From Lachnospiraceae bacterium (GTDB lineage: Bacteria > Bacillota > Clostridia > Lachnospirales > Lachnospiraceae), in the NCBI GenBank assembly GCA_014804785.1, contig JAAUZD010000023.1:266291-330290 (forward strand): 64,000 nucleotides of DNA. Reading direction: 5' to 3'. Position numbers and translations under genes: made by a program. Shown here one piece after another: positions 46,296 to 55,462 of the stretch (the stretch's first letter is position 1; each line of letters begins with the position of its first letter). The notes under the pieces are model-generated. The model was given only the letters and a program-made list of their open reading frames with translations. It was not told where the DNA came from and did not search any database.

Positions 46296-48200
46296 TTAGA
46301 CGATACGTTTGAATTTCTTTTCAATCTCATATTTGCTCATGGATATAATCGTGGGGCGTCCATGAGGACAGTGATAAGGGTTGTCCAGCGCAAGCAGCTC
46401 GTCAAGAAGCGCTTCCATTTCTTTTAAATCAAGCTTATTATTTCCCTTTACTGCGGATTTACATGCCATGGATGCCAGTTTGTGTAAAATCACTTCCGGT
46501 TTTCCCTTTGCCTCGTTTTCAGCAAGTTCATCCAGAATATCCGTAAAAAGTTCCTTTTCATTGCAGCCATATAAATCAACAGGCATACTCCTCAGCGCCA
46601 TGGAATTGCCGCCGAAGTCTTCCATCTCAAACCCAAGATCTTCAAAATAAGAACGATATTCTCTTATCAGCATCTCCTCTCTGCCGGAAAGTGTAAGGAT
46701 AACAGGAGGATTCAGCATCTGCGAGGGAATCTGCTTTGCTTCAAGTTCTTTCACAAGGCGCTCATATTTTACTTTCTCATGGGCAGCATGCTGATCAATA
46801 ATGAACAGCTTGTCCTTAAACGCAACCAGCCAATAAGTGTCAAAAATCTGTCCCAAAATCTGATAATCTTCTTTTGCCTCTTTGGTCAGAAATTTTTCTT
46901 CAAAAAGATCCAGCTGGGCAGGTTTTTCTACTATAATATGCTCCTTTGCTTTGATAATATTTGCATGAATTCCTTCACCACTAACAAATTTTCCGGCATT
47001 TTCGTTGCCAATGATCTTATTTTGGGCTATTTTTTGCAAGAAATCACCTACCTTAGGTTCTTTTGGCAATTCTTTAACTGCCGCAGCGGTATGATATTCA
47101 TTTTCTTCCTCTCTCAGTATAGCAGTACGTCTGACCTCGAATGGTTCGGGTGATTTGGGAAGCGGAATCTGTTCTTTCGAAGCCTCTGAAAGTTTTACAT
47201 CGGGGATCAACTCTATTTCACGAAGCCGTTTCTGAACCGCTTTAGAAATCTGTTCATAAAGTTCGCTTCCGTGAACCAGACGGATTTCCATCTTGGCAGG
47301 ATGCACATTGACATCAATTGTATCCGGCTCCATGGTAAAGTGAAGTACAAAGAACGGAAATTTGTGTTGCATCAGATAAGCTCTGTACCCCTCTTCTATT
47401 GCTTTCGTGATGATATCATTTTTAACATAGCGGCCATTTACAAAATAAGTCTCAAAATTTCTGTTGGAACGATTCAGTTCCGGTTTTCCAAGAAATCCAC
47501 TGACAGATATTCCCTTATCCTGTAAGGAAAAGGGAATCAGCGCGTCCGTAACATCTTTACCATAAATACGATAAATGACCTCTTTTAAACTGCCGTTTCC
47601 CGAGGTATGGAACTTCGTCTGACCATTCTGCATGAATTTGATTGAAATATCAGGATGAGAAAGCGCAAGATGCTCCATCATATCCGATACATAACTGCCC
47701 TCTGTCTGAGGCTGCTTTAAAAATTTTTTCCTGACTGGTGTATTAAAAAAGAGGTTGTGAACTAGAAAGGTGGTGCCATCCGGGGCACCTACTTCTTCCA
47801 TCTCCTCTTCGCATCCCCCGGCAATCTGATAATGCACTCCGGTAAGGTCTTCTTTTATTTTCGTAATGACTTCTACCTGTGCCACTGCTGCAATACTGGA
47901 TAATGCTTCCCCTCTAAAACCAAGGCTTTTCACATAGTCAAGATCATCAATGGAGGTAATCTTACTGGTGGCATGCCGGAGGAATGCTTTTTTGACCTGT
48001 TCTTTTTCAATTCCACATCCATTATCGGTCACTCTGATTAGGGAGATTCCCCCATCTTTGATTTCCACCGTAATGGAAGATGCACCTGCATCAATCGCAT
48101 TTTCAGTGAGTTCTTTTACAACACTTAAGGGGCGCTCTACCACCTCTCCGGCTGCAATCTTATCTATCGTGTTCTGGTTTAATAAATGAATAACCGGCAT
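46296..48200 (-). CDS. mutL: DNA mismatch repair protein MutL
   Basis: The 634-aa protein has the N-terminal GHKL ATPase motifs KELTENAIDAGASSITVE, VTDNGCGIEKEQ and LGFRGEALSSIAAVA, and a C-terminal endonuclease site DQHAAHEKVKYE, the nicking motif of MutL proteins from bacteria without MutH. ATG 48200 is chosen because GAGAGG lies just upstream and MPVIHLLNQNTIDKIAAGEV is the usual start. It follows mutS. Confidence 0.96.
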   Translation of the reverse strand: MPVIHLLNQNTIDKIAAGEVVERPLSVVKELTENAIDAGASSITVEIKDGGISLIRVTDNGCGIEKEQVKKAFLRHATSKITSIDDLDYVKSLGFRGEALSSIAAVAQVEVITKIKEDLTGVHYQIAGGCEEEMEEVGAPDGTTFLVHNLFFNTPVRKKFLKQPQTEGSYVSDMMEHLALSHPDISIKFMQNGQTKFHTSGNGSLKEVIYRIYGKDVTDALIPFSLQDKGISVSGFLGKPELNRSNRNFETYFVNGRYVKNDIITKAIEEGYRAYLMQHKFPFFVLHFTMEPDTIDVNVHPAKMEIRLVHGSELYEQISKAVQKRLREIELIPDVKLSEASKEQIPLPKSPEPFEVRRTAILREEENEYHTAAAVKELPKEPKVGDFLQKIAQNKIIGNENAGKFVSGEGIHANIIKAKEHIIVEKPAQLDLFEEKFLTKEAKEDYQILGQIFDTYWLVAFKDKLFIIDQHAAHEKVKYERLVKELEAKQIPSQMLNPPVILTLSGREEMLIREYRSYFEDLGFEMEDFGGNSMALRSMPVDLYGCNEKELFTDILDELAENEAKGKPEVILHKLASMACKSAVKGNNKLDLKEMEALLDELLALDNPYHCPHGRPTIISMSKYEIEKKFKRIV

Positions 48201-48235
48201 AGTTCCTCTCATTCTGCCGCAGATGCGGCGAAACA

Positions 48236-50881
48236 TTACCATCTGTTCTTCAACTTGTTCTGAAGCCTGTACAGCGTATTTAAAGCATCTAAAGGGGTAA
48301 GGTTGGAAATATCGATCTCCTTTAACTCATTTACCACGTCCTCATCCGTCACAGTATCAAACAATGATATCTGGCTCAAATCCACTTCATCATATTTTAC
48401 AGGCTTGCGCTTTCCGTCCTTCTGGTCGACCGCTATGCGCTGCACTTTTTCAAGAATGTCGTTGTCGCATAGCTGAGCTACGATTTCTTTCGCTCTGTCT
48501 GTGACCATTTCCGGTACACCTGCAAGTCTGGCGACCTGAATGCCGTAGCTTTTATCCGCACCGCCCTTGATGATCTTGCGCAAAAATACGATATCATCTC
48601 CTTTTTCCTTGACGGCAATGCAATAATTATTTACATTGCTCATCTTCCCCTCTAACTCCGTCAGTTCATGATAGTGGGTAGCAAATAAAGTCTTGGCTCC
48701 TAAAAGCTTTTTGTTGCTGATGTGTTCGATTACCGCCCATGCAATGCCAAGACCGTCAAAAGTGGATGTTCCCCGTCCAATCTCATCCAGAATGAGCAGA
48801 CTATCAGAAGTGGCATTTCTTAAAATGTTGGCGACCTCGTTCATCTCCACCATGAATGTACTCTGCCCGCTGGCTAAATCATCCGATGCCCCCACTCTGG
48901 TAAAGATGCGGTCCACAAGACCGATGTTGGCGCTGGATGCGGGAACGAAAGAGCCAATCTGTGCCATCAGGACAATCAGAGCGACCTGGCGCATATAAGT
49001 TGACTTACCTGCCATATTGGGACCTGTAATAATCGATACACAGTCTTTATGATTGTCCAGATAAGTGTCGTTGGATATGAACATGTCATCCGAAAGCATC
49101 TGCTCTACCACCGGATGCCGTCCTGCTTTGATATCAATTATCCCCTTTTCGTTAATCAACGGACGGACAAAATGATTCCTTTCAGCTACGATTGCAAGGG
49201 AGGCAAGTACATCCAGTTTTGCAATCGCCTTGGCTGTTTTTTGGATGCGTTCCATCTCCCCGGCAATGGCATCTCTTATCTGGCAGAACAAATCATATTC
49301 CAGTGTAAAGAGCTTATCTTCCGCATTTAAGATGGTATCCTCCAGTTCTTTTAACCGCGCGTTCGTATAGCGCTCCGCGTTGGCAAGGGTCTGCTTTCGG
49401 ATATAATCATCCGGCACCAGACTTTTATAAGAATTGGTCACTTCATAATAATACCCGAACACCTTATTATAACGAATTTTTAAGTTCTTGATTCCGGTCC
49501 GTTCTCTATCCTCTTCTTCCAGCTTTGCCAGCCAGTCCTTCCCTTCTGTCTTGGCATTTCTCAGATTATCGATTGTTTCATCAAAACCTGTTCTGATTAT
49601 GCCGCCTTCTTTGATGACAATGGGCGGTTCATCCTCAATGGCATTTTCAATCAATGTGCAGATATCAGAAAGATCGTCCATTTCTTCCCTCAGCTGAAGC
49701 AGCAATTCGTCTTCAAATTCTCCCAGAAGCGTTTTGATATGAGGAATCATCTGCAGGGAATTACGGAAGGCAATCAGATCTCTTGGATTTGCCGTTTTGT
49801 AGCTGACCCTTCCAAGAAGTCTTTCAAGATCATAGATGGGGTTTAAGTATTCTCTGATTTCATCCCTGGTCATGGATGTTTGGAATAATGCCTCAACACC
49901 ATTTAGTCGTTTTTCAATCTGTGTCTTGTCAATCAAGGGCTGTTCCAGATACTGCCGAAGGCTCCTTGCACCCATCGCCGTTCTGGTCTTATCCAGTACC
50001 CATAAAAGAGACCCCCTTTTCTGTTTTTCCCTTAAAGTCTCAGTAAGTTCCAGATTCCGTCTCGTGGAACTGTCAAGAAGCATGTAGCGGCTGGTGAGGT
50101 AAGGGTATAAATGGGTGAAATGCGAAAGAGAGGTTTTCTGCATATCCGTCAGATACAGCATCAGACTTCCGGCAGCAATCAGACCGGAAGGAAAATCTTC
50201 AATTCCCATTCCCTGCAGTGTAGTTACATGAAAATGCTTCAGCAGGCTTTTTCTACATCTGTCCTCATCAAAGAAATGAGGTTCAAGGGGATATACTGCA
50301 ATGTGCAACCGGTCCTTTAAGTCTTCCACATCAATACCGCTTACAAGAAACGCATCATTGCATATAATCTCGCTTGGACCATACTTGTTTATTTCATCTA
50401 AAAGCTTCTTGTTATCATCCGCCTCTGTCAGATAATAATCACCGGTTGTCACATCGGCAATGGAAATACCACTTTTCCCTTGAAAATACGCAATACTCAT
50501 GATGAAATTATTGCGTCCTTCATCGATGCCCTGCACATTCAGGTTCGTGCCCGGTGTAACAATCCTTGCCACCTCTCTCTTAACAAGCCCTTTTGCCAGC
50601 TTGGGATCTTCCATCTGTTCGCATATTGCTACCTTATAGCCCTTTGAAATCAGCTTATTCAAATATCCTTCCACGGCGTGATAGGGGATGCCGCACATAG
50701 GCGCCCTTTCCTCAAGTCCGCAGTTTTTGCCGGTAAGCGTGATTTCAAGTTCCTTGGATGCAGTGAGCGCATCCTCAAAAAACATTTCATAAAAATCACC
50801 TAACCTATAAAAGAGGATGCAATCCGGATATTCCTTCTTCGTTTCCAGATACTGCTTCATCATTGGTGTGAGTTCTGCCAT
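48236..50881 (-). CDS. mutS: DNA mismatch recognition protein MutS
   Basis: The 881-aa protein begins MAELTPMMKQYLETKKEYPD and keeps the mismatch-reading FYRLGDFYEMF motif near the N-terminus. The ATPase at the C-terminus shows ITGPNMAGKSTYMRQ, LLILDEIGRGTSTFDG and ATHYHELTELE. ATG 50881 follows GGAGGT; the longer open frame overlaps the end of miaB and is not expected. It forms the miaB-mutS-mutL-miaA series common in Firmicutes. Confidence 0.97.
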   Translation of the reverse strand: MAELTPMMKQYLETKKEYPDCILFYRLGDFYEMFFEDALTASKELEITLTGKNCGLEERAPMCGIPYHAVEGYLNKLISKGYKVAICEQMEDPKLAKGLVKREVARIVTPGTNLNVQGIDEGRNNFIMSIAYFQGKSGISIADVTTGDYYLTEADDNKKLLDEINKYGPSEIICNDAFLVSGIDVEDLKDRLHIAVYPLEPHFFDEDRCRKSLLKHFHVTTLQGMGIEDFPSGLIAAGSLMLYLTDMQKTSLSHFTHLYPYLTSRYMLLDSSTRRNLELTETLREKQKRGSLLWVLDKTRTAMGARSLRQYLEQPLIDKTQIEKRLNGVEALFQTSMTRDEIREYLNPIYDLERLLGRVSYKTANPRDLIAFRNSLQMIPHIKTLLGEFEDELLLQLREEMDDLSDICTLIENAIEDEPPIVIKEGGIIRTGFDETIDNLRNAKTEGKDWLAKLEEEDRERTGIKNLKIRYNKVFGYYYEVTNSYKSLVPDDYIRKQTLANAERYTNARLKELEDTILNAEDKLFTLEYDLFCQIRDAIAGEMERIQKTAKAIAKLDVLASLAIVAERNHFVRPLINEKGIIDIKAGRHPVVEQMLSDDMFISNDTYLDNHKDCVSIITGPNMAGKSTYMRQVALIVLMAQIGSFVPASSANIGLVDRIFTRVGASDDLASGQSTFMVEMNEVANILRNATSDSLLILDEIGRGTSTFDGLGIAWAVIEHISNKKLLGAKTLFATHYHELTELEGKMSNVNNYCIAVKEKGDDIVFLRKIIKGGADKSYGIQVARLAGVPEMVTDRAKEIVAQLCDNDILEKVQRIAVDQKDGKRKPVKYDEVDLSQISLFDTVTDEDVVNELKEIDISNLTPLDALNTLYRLQNKLKNRW

Positions 50882-50883
50882 TT

Positions 50884-52338
50884 TTACCTCCAAATTTCCC
50901 CCAGGTAATAAAAGCCATGACATTCCTTTAAATATACCGGTACAATCTGTCCAATCAGACTTTTGTCCCCCTTGAAATGCACGATTGTATTGTTGGACAA
51001 TCTGCCCGTCATAAGACTTTCGTCCTGTTCATTGATTTCTTCCACAAGCGCATCCAATACCTGTCCTTCAAGCCTGCTAACTCTTTCCCTTGCCGTATCC
51101 TGCACTACTTTTAGAAGTCTGTCAAACCCTTCCTTCACGACTGCCTCAGGTACCTGGTTTTCCATGGCTGCAGCAGGGGTTCCTGTCCGTTTGGAATAAA
51201 TAAAGGTAAATGCGTTGTCATACTGTACTCTTCTGATTACATCTATGGTCTCATCCACATCACAAGGCTCTTCACCTGGAAATCCCACGATAATATCGGT
51301 TGTGATTGCAATATCCGGTATTTCTTTTCTGATTTTTTCGGCAAGCGCCAGATATTGTTCCTTGGTATAATGCCTGTTCATGGCATTTAAGATCCTGGTG
51401 GATCCTGACTGAAGCGGCAGATGAAGATGTCTGCATATTTTTTTTGATTCCTTCATCACTTGAATCAGCTCATCCGACAAATCTTTGGGATGAGATGTCA
51501 TAAAACGAATCCGCTGCAAACCTTCGATTTTCTCTACTTCCCTAAGAAGCTGCGCGAAGGTCATGGGATGCTCTAAATTCTTTCCATAAGAATTCACATT
51601 TTGTCCCAGAAGCATGACTTCCACCACGCCGTCAGCTACCAGCGATTCTATTTCATGAAGAATATCTTCAGGATTACGACTCCTCTCCCGCCCTCTTACA
51701 TAAGGCACAATGCAATAACTGCAGAAATTATTGCAACCAAACATAATATTGATTCCTGATTTAAAAGAATATTTCCGTTCAACCGGAAGATCCTCCACAA
51801 TCTGATCTGTATCTTCCCAGATATCCACCACCATGCTGTCTGTCTCAAACATATTTACCAGCAATTCGGCAAACTTGTAAATATTGTGTGTGCCGAAAAT
51901 CAAATCAACAAAGCGATAGCTTTGACGGATTTTCTCTATTACAGAGGGTTCCTGCATCATGCACCCACACAGAGCAATCTTCATGTGTGGATTTTTCTTT
52001 TTCAGGCTATTTAAGTGCCCAAGTCGTCCGTAGACCCTCTGATTGGCATTGTCCCTGACGGTACAGGTGTTATAAATAACAAAATCCGCATTTTCATCTT
52101 CTGTCAGTTCATATCCTACCTTCTCAAGTATTCCTGCAAGTTTTTCAGAATCTCTGGCATTCATTTGACACCCGAACGACGTCAAGCTACACGTCAGCGG
52201 GCGGCCCAATTCTTCGGACTTCTTCTTCACAATCTCCCGACACTTCTTCATAAAATAATATTGCCTGTCCGGTTCTTCCGTTGGCGGCTCCTTCGTTAGA
52301 TCCTGCGCTTCTATCCTATCTATATATTTATCATTCAT
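50884..52338 (-). CDS. miaB: tRNA-i6A37 methylthiotransferase
   Basis: The 484-aa radical SAM enzyme thiomethylates i6A37 in tRNA. The N-terminal domain holds the three cluster cysteines (TSFGCQMNARDSEKL, YNTCTVRDNANQ, ALCGCMMQE), the radical SAM domain has CNNFCSYCIVPYVRG, and a TRAM domain ends the protein. It is the first gene of the leftward block and has its own promoter at the prophage border. Confidence 0.97.
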   Translation of the reverse strand: MNDKYIDRIEAQDLTKEPPTEEPDRQYYFMKKCREIVKKKSEELGRPLTCSLTSFGCQMNARDSEKLAGILEKVGYELTEDENADFVIYNTCTVRDNANQRVYGRLGHLNSLKKKNPHMKIALCGCMMQEPSVIEKIRQSYRFVDLIFGTHNIYKFAELLVNMFETDSMVVDIWEDTDQIVEDLPVERKYSFKSGINIMFGCNNFCSYCIVPYVRGRERSRNPEDILHEIESLVADGVVEVMLLGQNVNSYGKNLEHPMTFAQLLREVEKIEGLQRIRFMTSHPKDLSDELIQVMKESKKICRHLHLPLQSGSTRILNAMNRHYTKEQYLALAEKIRKEIPDIAITTDIIVGFPGEEPCDVDETIDVIRRVQYDNAFTFIYSKRTGTPAAAMENQVPEAVVKEGFDRLLKVVQDTARERVSRLEGQVLDALVEEINEQDESLMTGRLSNNTIVHFKGDKSLIGQIVPVYLKECHGFYYLGEIWR

Positions 52339-52384
52339 AATCGGTTAAATTCCTTTCTTTGCTAAAAAATCAATAACGAATTCT

Positions 52385-52413
52385 ATTATACACGAAATAA
52401 CCATTTTTTGAAA
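52385..52413 (-). promoter_or_regulatory. Promoter of the miaB-mutS-mutL block
   Basis: On the minus strand TTTCAA (52413-52408) and a perfect TATAAT (52390-52385) are separated by 17 bp. It directly follows the prophage terminator and would restore expression of the host genes. Confidence 0.65.
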
Positions 52414-52455
52414 GAAAAATATCCGGCTTTTTCCTCTTGTGAAGAAAAGCCGGAT
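52411..52455 (-). terminator. Terminator at the left end of the prophage late region
   Basis: On the minus strand ATCCGGCTTTT (52455-52445) pairs with 52431-52421 over 11 bp, followed by ATTTTTCTTT. It stops leftward late phage transcription before miaB. Positions 52456-52535 hold no gene that I can see and may contain the attachment site. Confidence 0.82.
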
Positions 52456-52535
52456 CCCGTGATATATTATTCCTTGCTTTGCCGTTGACCGTTTTCCGCT
52501 TCTATGTCTTCATTGTATATTATCCCCTTCCCTGA

Positions 52536-53927
52536 TTATTTTATGTAGATTTCGCCGGATCCTGATATGCCGCAAACATATCCCGACGGGATCTTCACCC
52601 ATATAGCGCCGCCCGTTGCCTTTTCAAGCCCTTTACACGTGACGACGGTTCCTTTCTTCAATACAGCTTTCCCGGCGCCGTCCGGGTAGCCGTGGGCCTT
52701 CCCGTCTGCCGTCAGTTCTGAAAATGAAAGCTTTTCGCCGTTCGGCGTCTTGCGTACATACATATTCGCCTGCAGGGTGTAGTTCCTGCCTACTTTATAG
52801 GCGGCGTCCGGTTCATTCTTTCCGGCGGGCGTCGGTGTTGCTGCCTGCTGCCCGGCGTACTTATCAAAATATTTCTGCCCGTTGGAAGCCCGCTTTTTCT
52901 GCGCCGTTGCGCTTTTATCTGCCGGGGCTTCATATCCAAGCATAAAAGCGCTTGCAGCGTCCGCCACGGATCCGGCGGCCTTTAACTGCTGCAATACTTT
53001 TTTATATCCGCCCTGCAATTCGTCCCACATAAAAGAAAGCTGAATATTCAGATCGCCGATTGATTTTCCGGCGGCCTTCGCCTTGTTATAAAGTCCCTGC
53101 TTCCTTGTGCTGTATGTCCATTGCGCAAGGCCGTACCCGGCGGCGTCCTTTGCGAAGTTCGTATATGTCCCGGCGTCAACTGCTGCCGTGTATTCATCAT
53201 CAGACATGTTGATCCGTTTTTCGCAACTGTTTTGAAGGTTCCGCGTGTTCAGCCCGCTTTCTTCTTCAAAATTTCCTAAGATCCCGGCGGCTGCGTATGC
53301 GTTTAAACCTTTCCCGATCAAGAAATTCCAGATCGTTTTTTCTACCGTTGCCGCCGTTGGCGTTGTTGTGGGCGTTGTTACTGCCGCCGCCTTTGCCTTC
53401 GTGCCTGCCGTCAGGTTTACGGCCGCATGTGCGCCATCATTCAAAAGAATATCACCCGGAAGAAGATATTCGGACGAAGACAAATATTTGCTTTCTGTTA
53501 AAACGGTGAAGCCCGCCTTCTGTAAAGCTGCCCGCATGTTTCCGGTGTAACCGTCCGGGTTTATCTGCTTTAAGGCAGCAACCCCGCATTTATACCCGGC
53601 CGCGATAATATTTGCAAGCGTGGACGCGCTGCAATCCGCTTCGACGGGTGTTTTGATTGCCGCAGGGTTCCAATTTGCCGCCTTTAATGCGTCGTGGTAC
53701 GTCCTGCGGTGTGTCTGGCAATAGCCGATATTATTATTTTTTGCGGCCGCTTCGCTGATCCTTGCGATTTCTTCCCCGACTTTCTGATCCGGGAAGCGAA
53801 GAACGCACTTCCACGGGCGGGAATACCACGAAATGACGGCGTATTCTTTCCCGGTCTGATCCCCCGGCGTTCCGCCCGTTGTCTTCCCGTTTTCGTTGCT
53901 TCCGCAATTACTGATCTTCGTTGCCAT
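52536..53927 (-). CDS. Modular phage endolysin (peptidase + tail-tip lysozyme-like + SH3)
   Basis: The 463-aa protein has no signal peptide. The N-terminal part (about 1-175) looks like an NlpC/P60-type papain-like hydrolase with C99 (EADCSAST) and H167 (DGAHAAVN). After an Ala/Thr-rich linker (178-195) comes a lysozyme-like domain (196-345) with GILGNFEEESGLNT and GYGLAQWTYSTRKQ, as in phage tail-tip lysozymes, and then an SH3-like wall-binding end (about 375-463). It is the last phage gene, directly after the holin, which supports a lysis role. The ribosome site is AAAGGGG. Confidence 0.88.
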   Translation of the reverse strand: MATKISNCGSNENGKTTGGTPGDQTGKEYAVISWYSRPWKCVLRFPDQKVGEEIARISEAAAKNNNIGYCQTHRRTYHDALKAANWNPAAIKTPVEADCSASTLANIIAAGYKCGVAALKQINPDGYTGNMRAALQKAGFTVLTESKYLSSSEYLLPGDILLNDGAHAAVNLTAGTKAKAAAVTTPTTTPTAATVEKTIWNFLIGKGLNAYAAAGILGNFEEESGLNTRNLQNSCEKRINMSDDEYTAAVDAGTYTNFAKDAAGYGLAQWTYSTRKQGLYNKAKAAGKSIGDLNIQLSFMWDELQGGYKKVLQQLKAAGSVADAASAFMLGYEAPADKSATAQKKRASNGQKYFDKYAGQQAATPTPAGKNEPDAAYKVGRNYTLQANMYVRKTPNGEKLSFSELTADGKAHGYPDGAGKAVLKKGTVVTCKGLEKATGGAIWVKIPSGYVCGISGSGEIYIK

Positions 53928-54261
53928 TGTCCGCGCCCCTTTCTGCTGCCGCTGCTGCTTTTGTTTCCTGAACCTGCTTCAATAACTGAATGATTTTATC
54001 ATACCCGACCATGCTTCCGATCCACACAATAACAATCATAATTGCAATACAGATAATATTGTTGACCGTCCACGGGATCCCCAAAAGCATATAAACGGCC
54101 GCCATTCCAAGCCCGCCGATTACTGCCGCATTGATTAACGCGATCACGTTCGCGCTGTACTTGCGCCCGGCGTTGGTGTATGCCTTTTTGATCGCTTCTG
54201 TCAAAAGACCGCTAACCGCTGCCGCCGCTGTTATAAATGTGATAAAAAGTGTAACTGTCAT
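53908..54261 (-). CDS. Phage holin
   Basis: The 117-aa protein has three hydrophobic stretches (about 3-20, 38-58 and 62-80) and a charged C-terminal tail (AAAAERGADNGNEDQ). Size, topology and position directly before the endolysin, with a 20-bp overlap, fit a holin. ATG 54261 lies in a 25-bp leader that is repeated before the gene at 55440. Confidence 0.82.
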   Translation of the reverse strand: MTVTLFITFITAAAAVSGLLTEAIKKAYTNAGRKYSANVIALINAAVIGGLGMAAVYMLLGIPWTVNNIICIAIMIVIVWIGSMVGYDKIIQLLKQVQETKAAAAAERGADNGNEDQ

Positions 54262-54282
54262 ATTACGCAATATCCCCTTTCT
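54258..54282 (-). repeat. 25-bp translation-start leader, copy 1
   Basis: The 25 bases at 54258-54282 are identical to 55437-55461. They contain the ribosome site AAAGGGG and the start codon of the holin gene. Confidence 0.95.
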
Positions 54283-54748
54283 ATACCGATATATTTTCTT
54301 GTGTCGCTTCCGCTTCCGACGCCTTGCACATAACCAAGTCTTGAACGTGTCCTTCTGATTGCCTGATAATGTCTATTAGCTGTTCGTCCAGTTCTTCCGG
54401 GGACTGCCCGATCCGCTGCTTGAAGCGAATTGTCCTTTCAATGAATGAAAACCATTGATTTAATGCGTTTGAAAGCTTTTCTTTGTTGCTGTATGCCGTG
54501 TGTGCTATTCCTGCGAATACTGCAAGCCCGCATATAACAACACTGAACGGCGTCAGGACTTCCGACGCCGAAAAAACAGGTTCTTCCATATTCAGGATCC
54601 GGATCACGCTGTAAACGAAGGCAATCACCGACACGATCAAAAGGGCGTCCGGGATAATGACAATAAGCTTTGAATATGTAAAGCGCTTTGAAGACTTCCG
54701 GCGAAGATCGTCTTCTTCCCGCTTTAACTGCCTTCCTGCTACTGTCAT
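54281..54748 (-). CDS. Phage membrane protein with two helices
   Basis: The 155-aa protein has a basic N-terminus and two hydrophobic helices at about 28-48 and 66-86, then a helical, charged C-terminal half. It lies in the lysis region and its start overlaps the upstream stop by one base (TAATG). It could be a second holin-like or accessory lysis protein; no family is recognised. Confidence 0.75.
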   Translation of the reverse strand: MTVAGRQLKREEDDLRRKSSKRFTYSKLIVIIPDALLIVSVIAFVYSVIRILNMEEPVFSASEVLTPFSVVICGLAVFAGIAHTAYSNKEKLSNALNQWFSFIERTIRFKQRIGQSPEELDEQLIDIIRQSEGHVQDLVMCKASEAEATQENISV

Positions 54749-55122
54749 TAGTCGCCGCCCCGTTCGATCATGTAGCTTTCAAGGGCCGCCGTTGCCTTGT
54801 CAATGTCTGCCGTGTTGTGCGGATCCTTCGCATTTTTCAGAAGTGCAAGCAAACATTGAAGCTGAATCGCGTTCGCGCTTTTCAGGGCCTTTTCCAGTTC
54901 TTCGATCTTGTTTTTATCATTTTTCAGATATTCCCGAAGTTCTCCGATCTGGCTGTCAAGTTCCCGAATCCGGTTTTCACAATTCTGGATCCGTTCGTCC
55001 TGTCTTTTGTCCGGTTCGGTGATTTTGTTCTTTGCCTTTCCGATATATGTTGCCGCTGAACCGATCGCCGTGATTGCTGCACACAATCCTAAAAAGACAG
55101 TTAAAACCGTGTTAATATCCAT
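54748..55122 (-). CDS. Phage membrane-anchored coiled-coil protein
   Basis: The 124-aa protein has one N-terminal helix (about 6-26) and a long coiled coil (about 35-85, rich in Glu, Lys and Asp). An AAAGGAG ribosome site precedes ATG 55122. It is the first gene after a terminator and begins the lysis set. Its plan resembles small phage lysis accessory proteins; I do not recognise a family. Confidence 0.75.
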   Translation of the reverse strand: MDINTVLTVFLGLCAAITAIGSAATYIGKAKNKITEPDKRQDERIQNCENRIRELDSQIGELREYLKNDKNKIEELEKALKSANAIQLQCLLALLKNAKDPHNTADIDKATAALESYMIERGGD

Positions 55123-55226
55123 TGTCCCGATCTCCTTTCTTTCGCCGTTATTTTATTTCATTCTAGCGGATAAAAGCGTGTAATTCTGATATGATTTCCG
55201 GCCCCGTATTCGCCCCATTTAGGCAA

Positions 55227-55267
55227 GAAAAGCCCCAAAGGATAAAATATACCCTTCGGGGCTTTTC
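55227..55267 (-). terminator. Terminator between the tail/DGR genes and the lysis genes
   Basis: A 15-bp stem with one G-U pair (arms 55253-55267 and 55227-55241) ends in CTTTTC on the minus strand. It separates the small gene at 55297-55440 from the lysis genes, which may then have their own promoter in 55123-55226. Confidence 0.75.
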
Positions 55268-55296
55268 GCGTCGTTTTGGGCGCTTCCCGCGCTTCC

Positions 55297-55440
55297 TTAT
55301 GCCGTTTCTTCTGCGTCCAATATCCCGCCTACTACTTCCCGAAGGTTGAAAAGGTTCGGGATCTGTTCGCGGGTGTATGTCCCGCCCTTCACCAGATTAA
55401 CCCATGTTTTTACAAGTCCGCTGTTTTCTGTAAAATTCAT
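55297..55440 (-). CDS. Small phage protein, XkdX-like by size and place
   Basis: The 47-aa protein begins MNFTENSGLVKTWVNLV and contains GGTYTREQIPNLFNLREVV. The length and the pattern of an aromatic N-terminus followed by a YTxEQV-like turn recall small XkdX-type proteins near tail fibre genes, but the match is weak. The ATG lies in the repeated 25-bp leader with AAAGGGG. Confidence 0.65.
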   Translation of the reverse strand: MNFTENSGLVKTWVNLVKGGTYTREQIPNLFNLREVVGGILDAEETA

Positions 55441-55461
55441 ATTACGCAATATCCCCTTTCT
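55437..55461 (-). repeat. 25-bp translation-start leader, copy 2
   Basis: This stretch is identical to 54258-54282 and again holds the ribosome site and the start codon of the next phage gene. Confidence 0.95.
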
Positions 55462-55462
55462 T

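Noticed and set aside
53245-53550. 101-aa forward frame opposite the endolysin
   Set aside because: It mirrors the Ala/Thr-rich linker and neighbouring domains of the endolysin and has no start signal.
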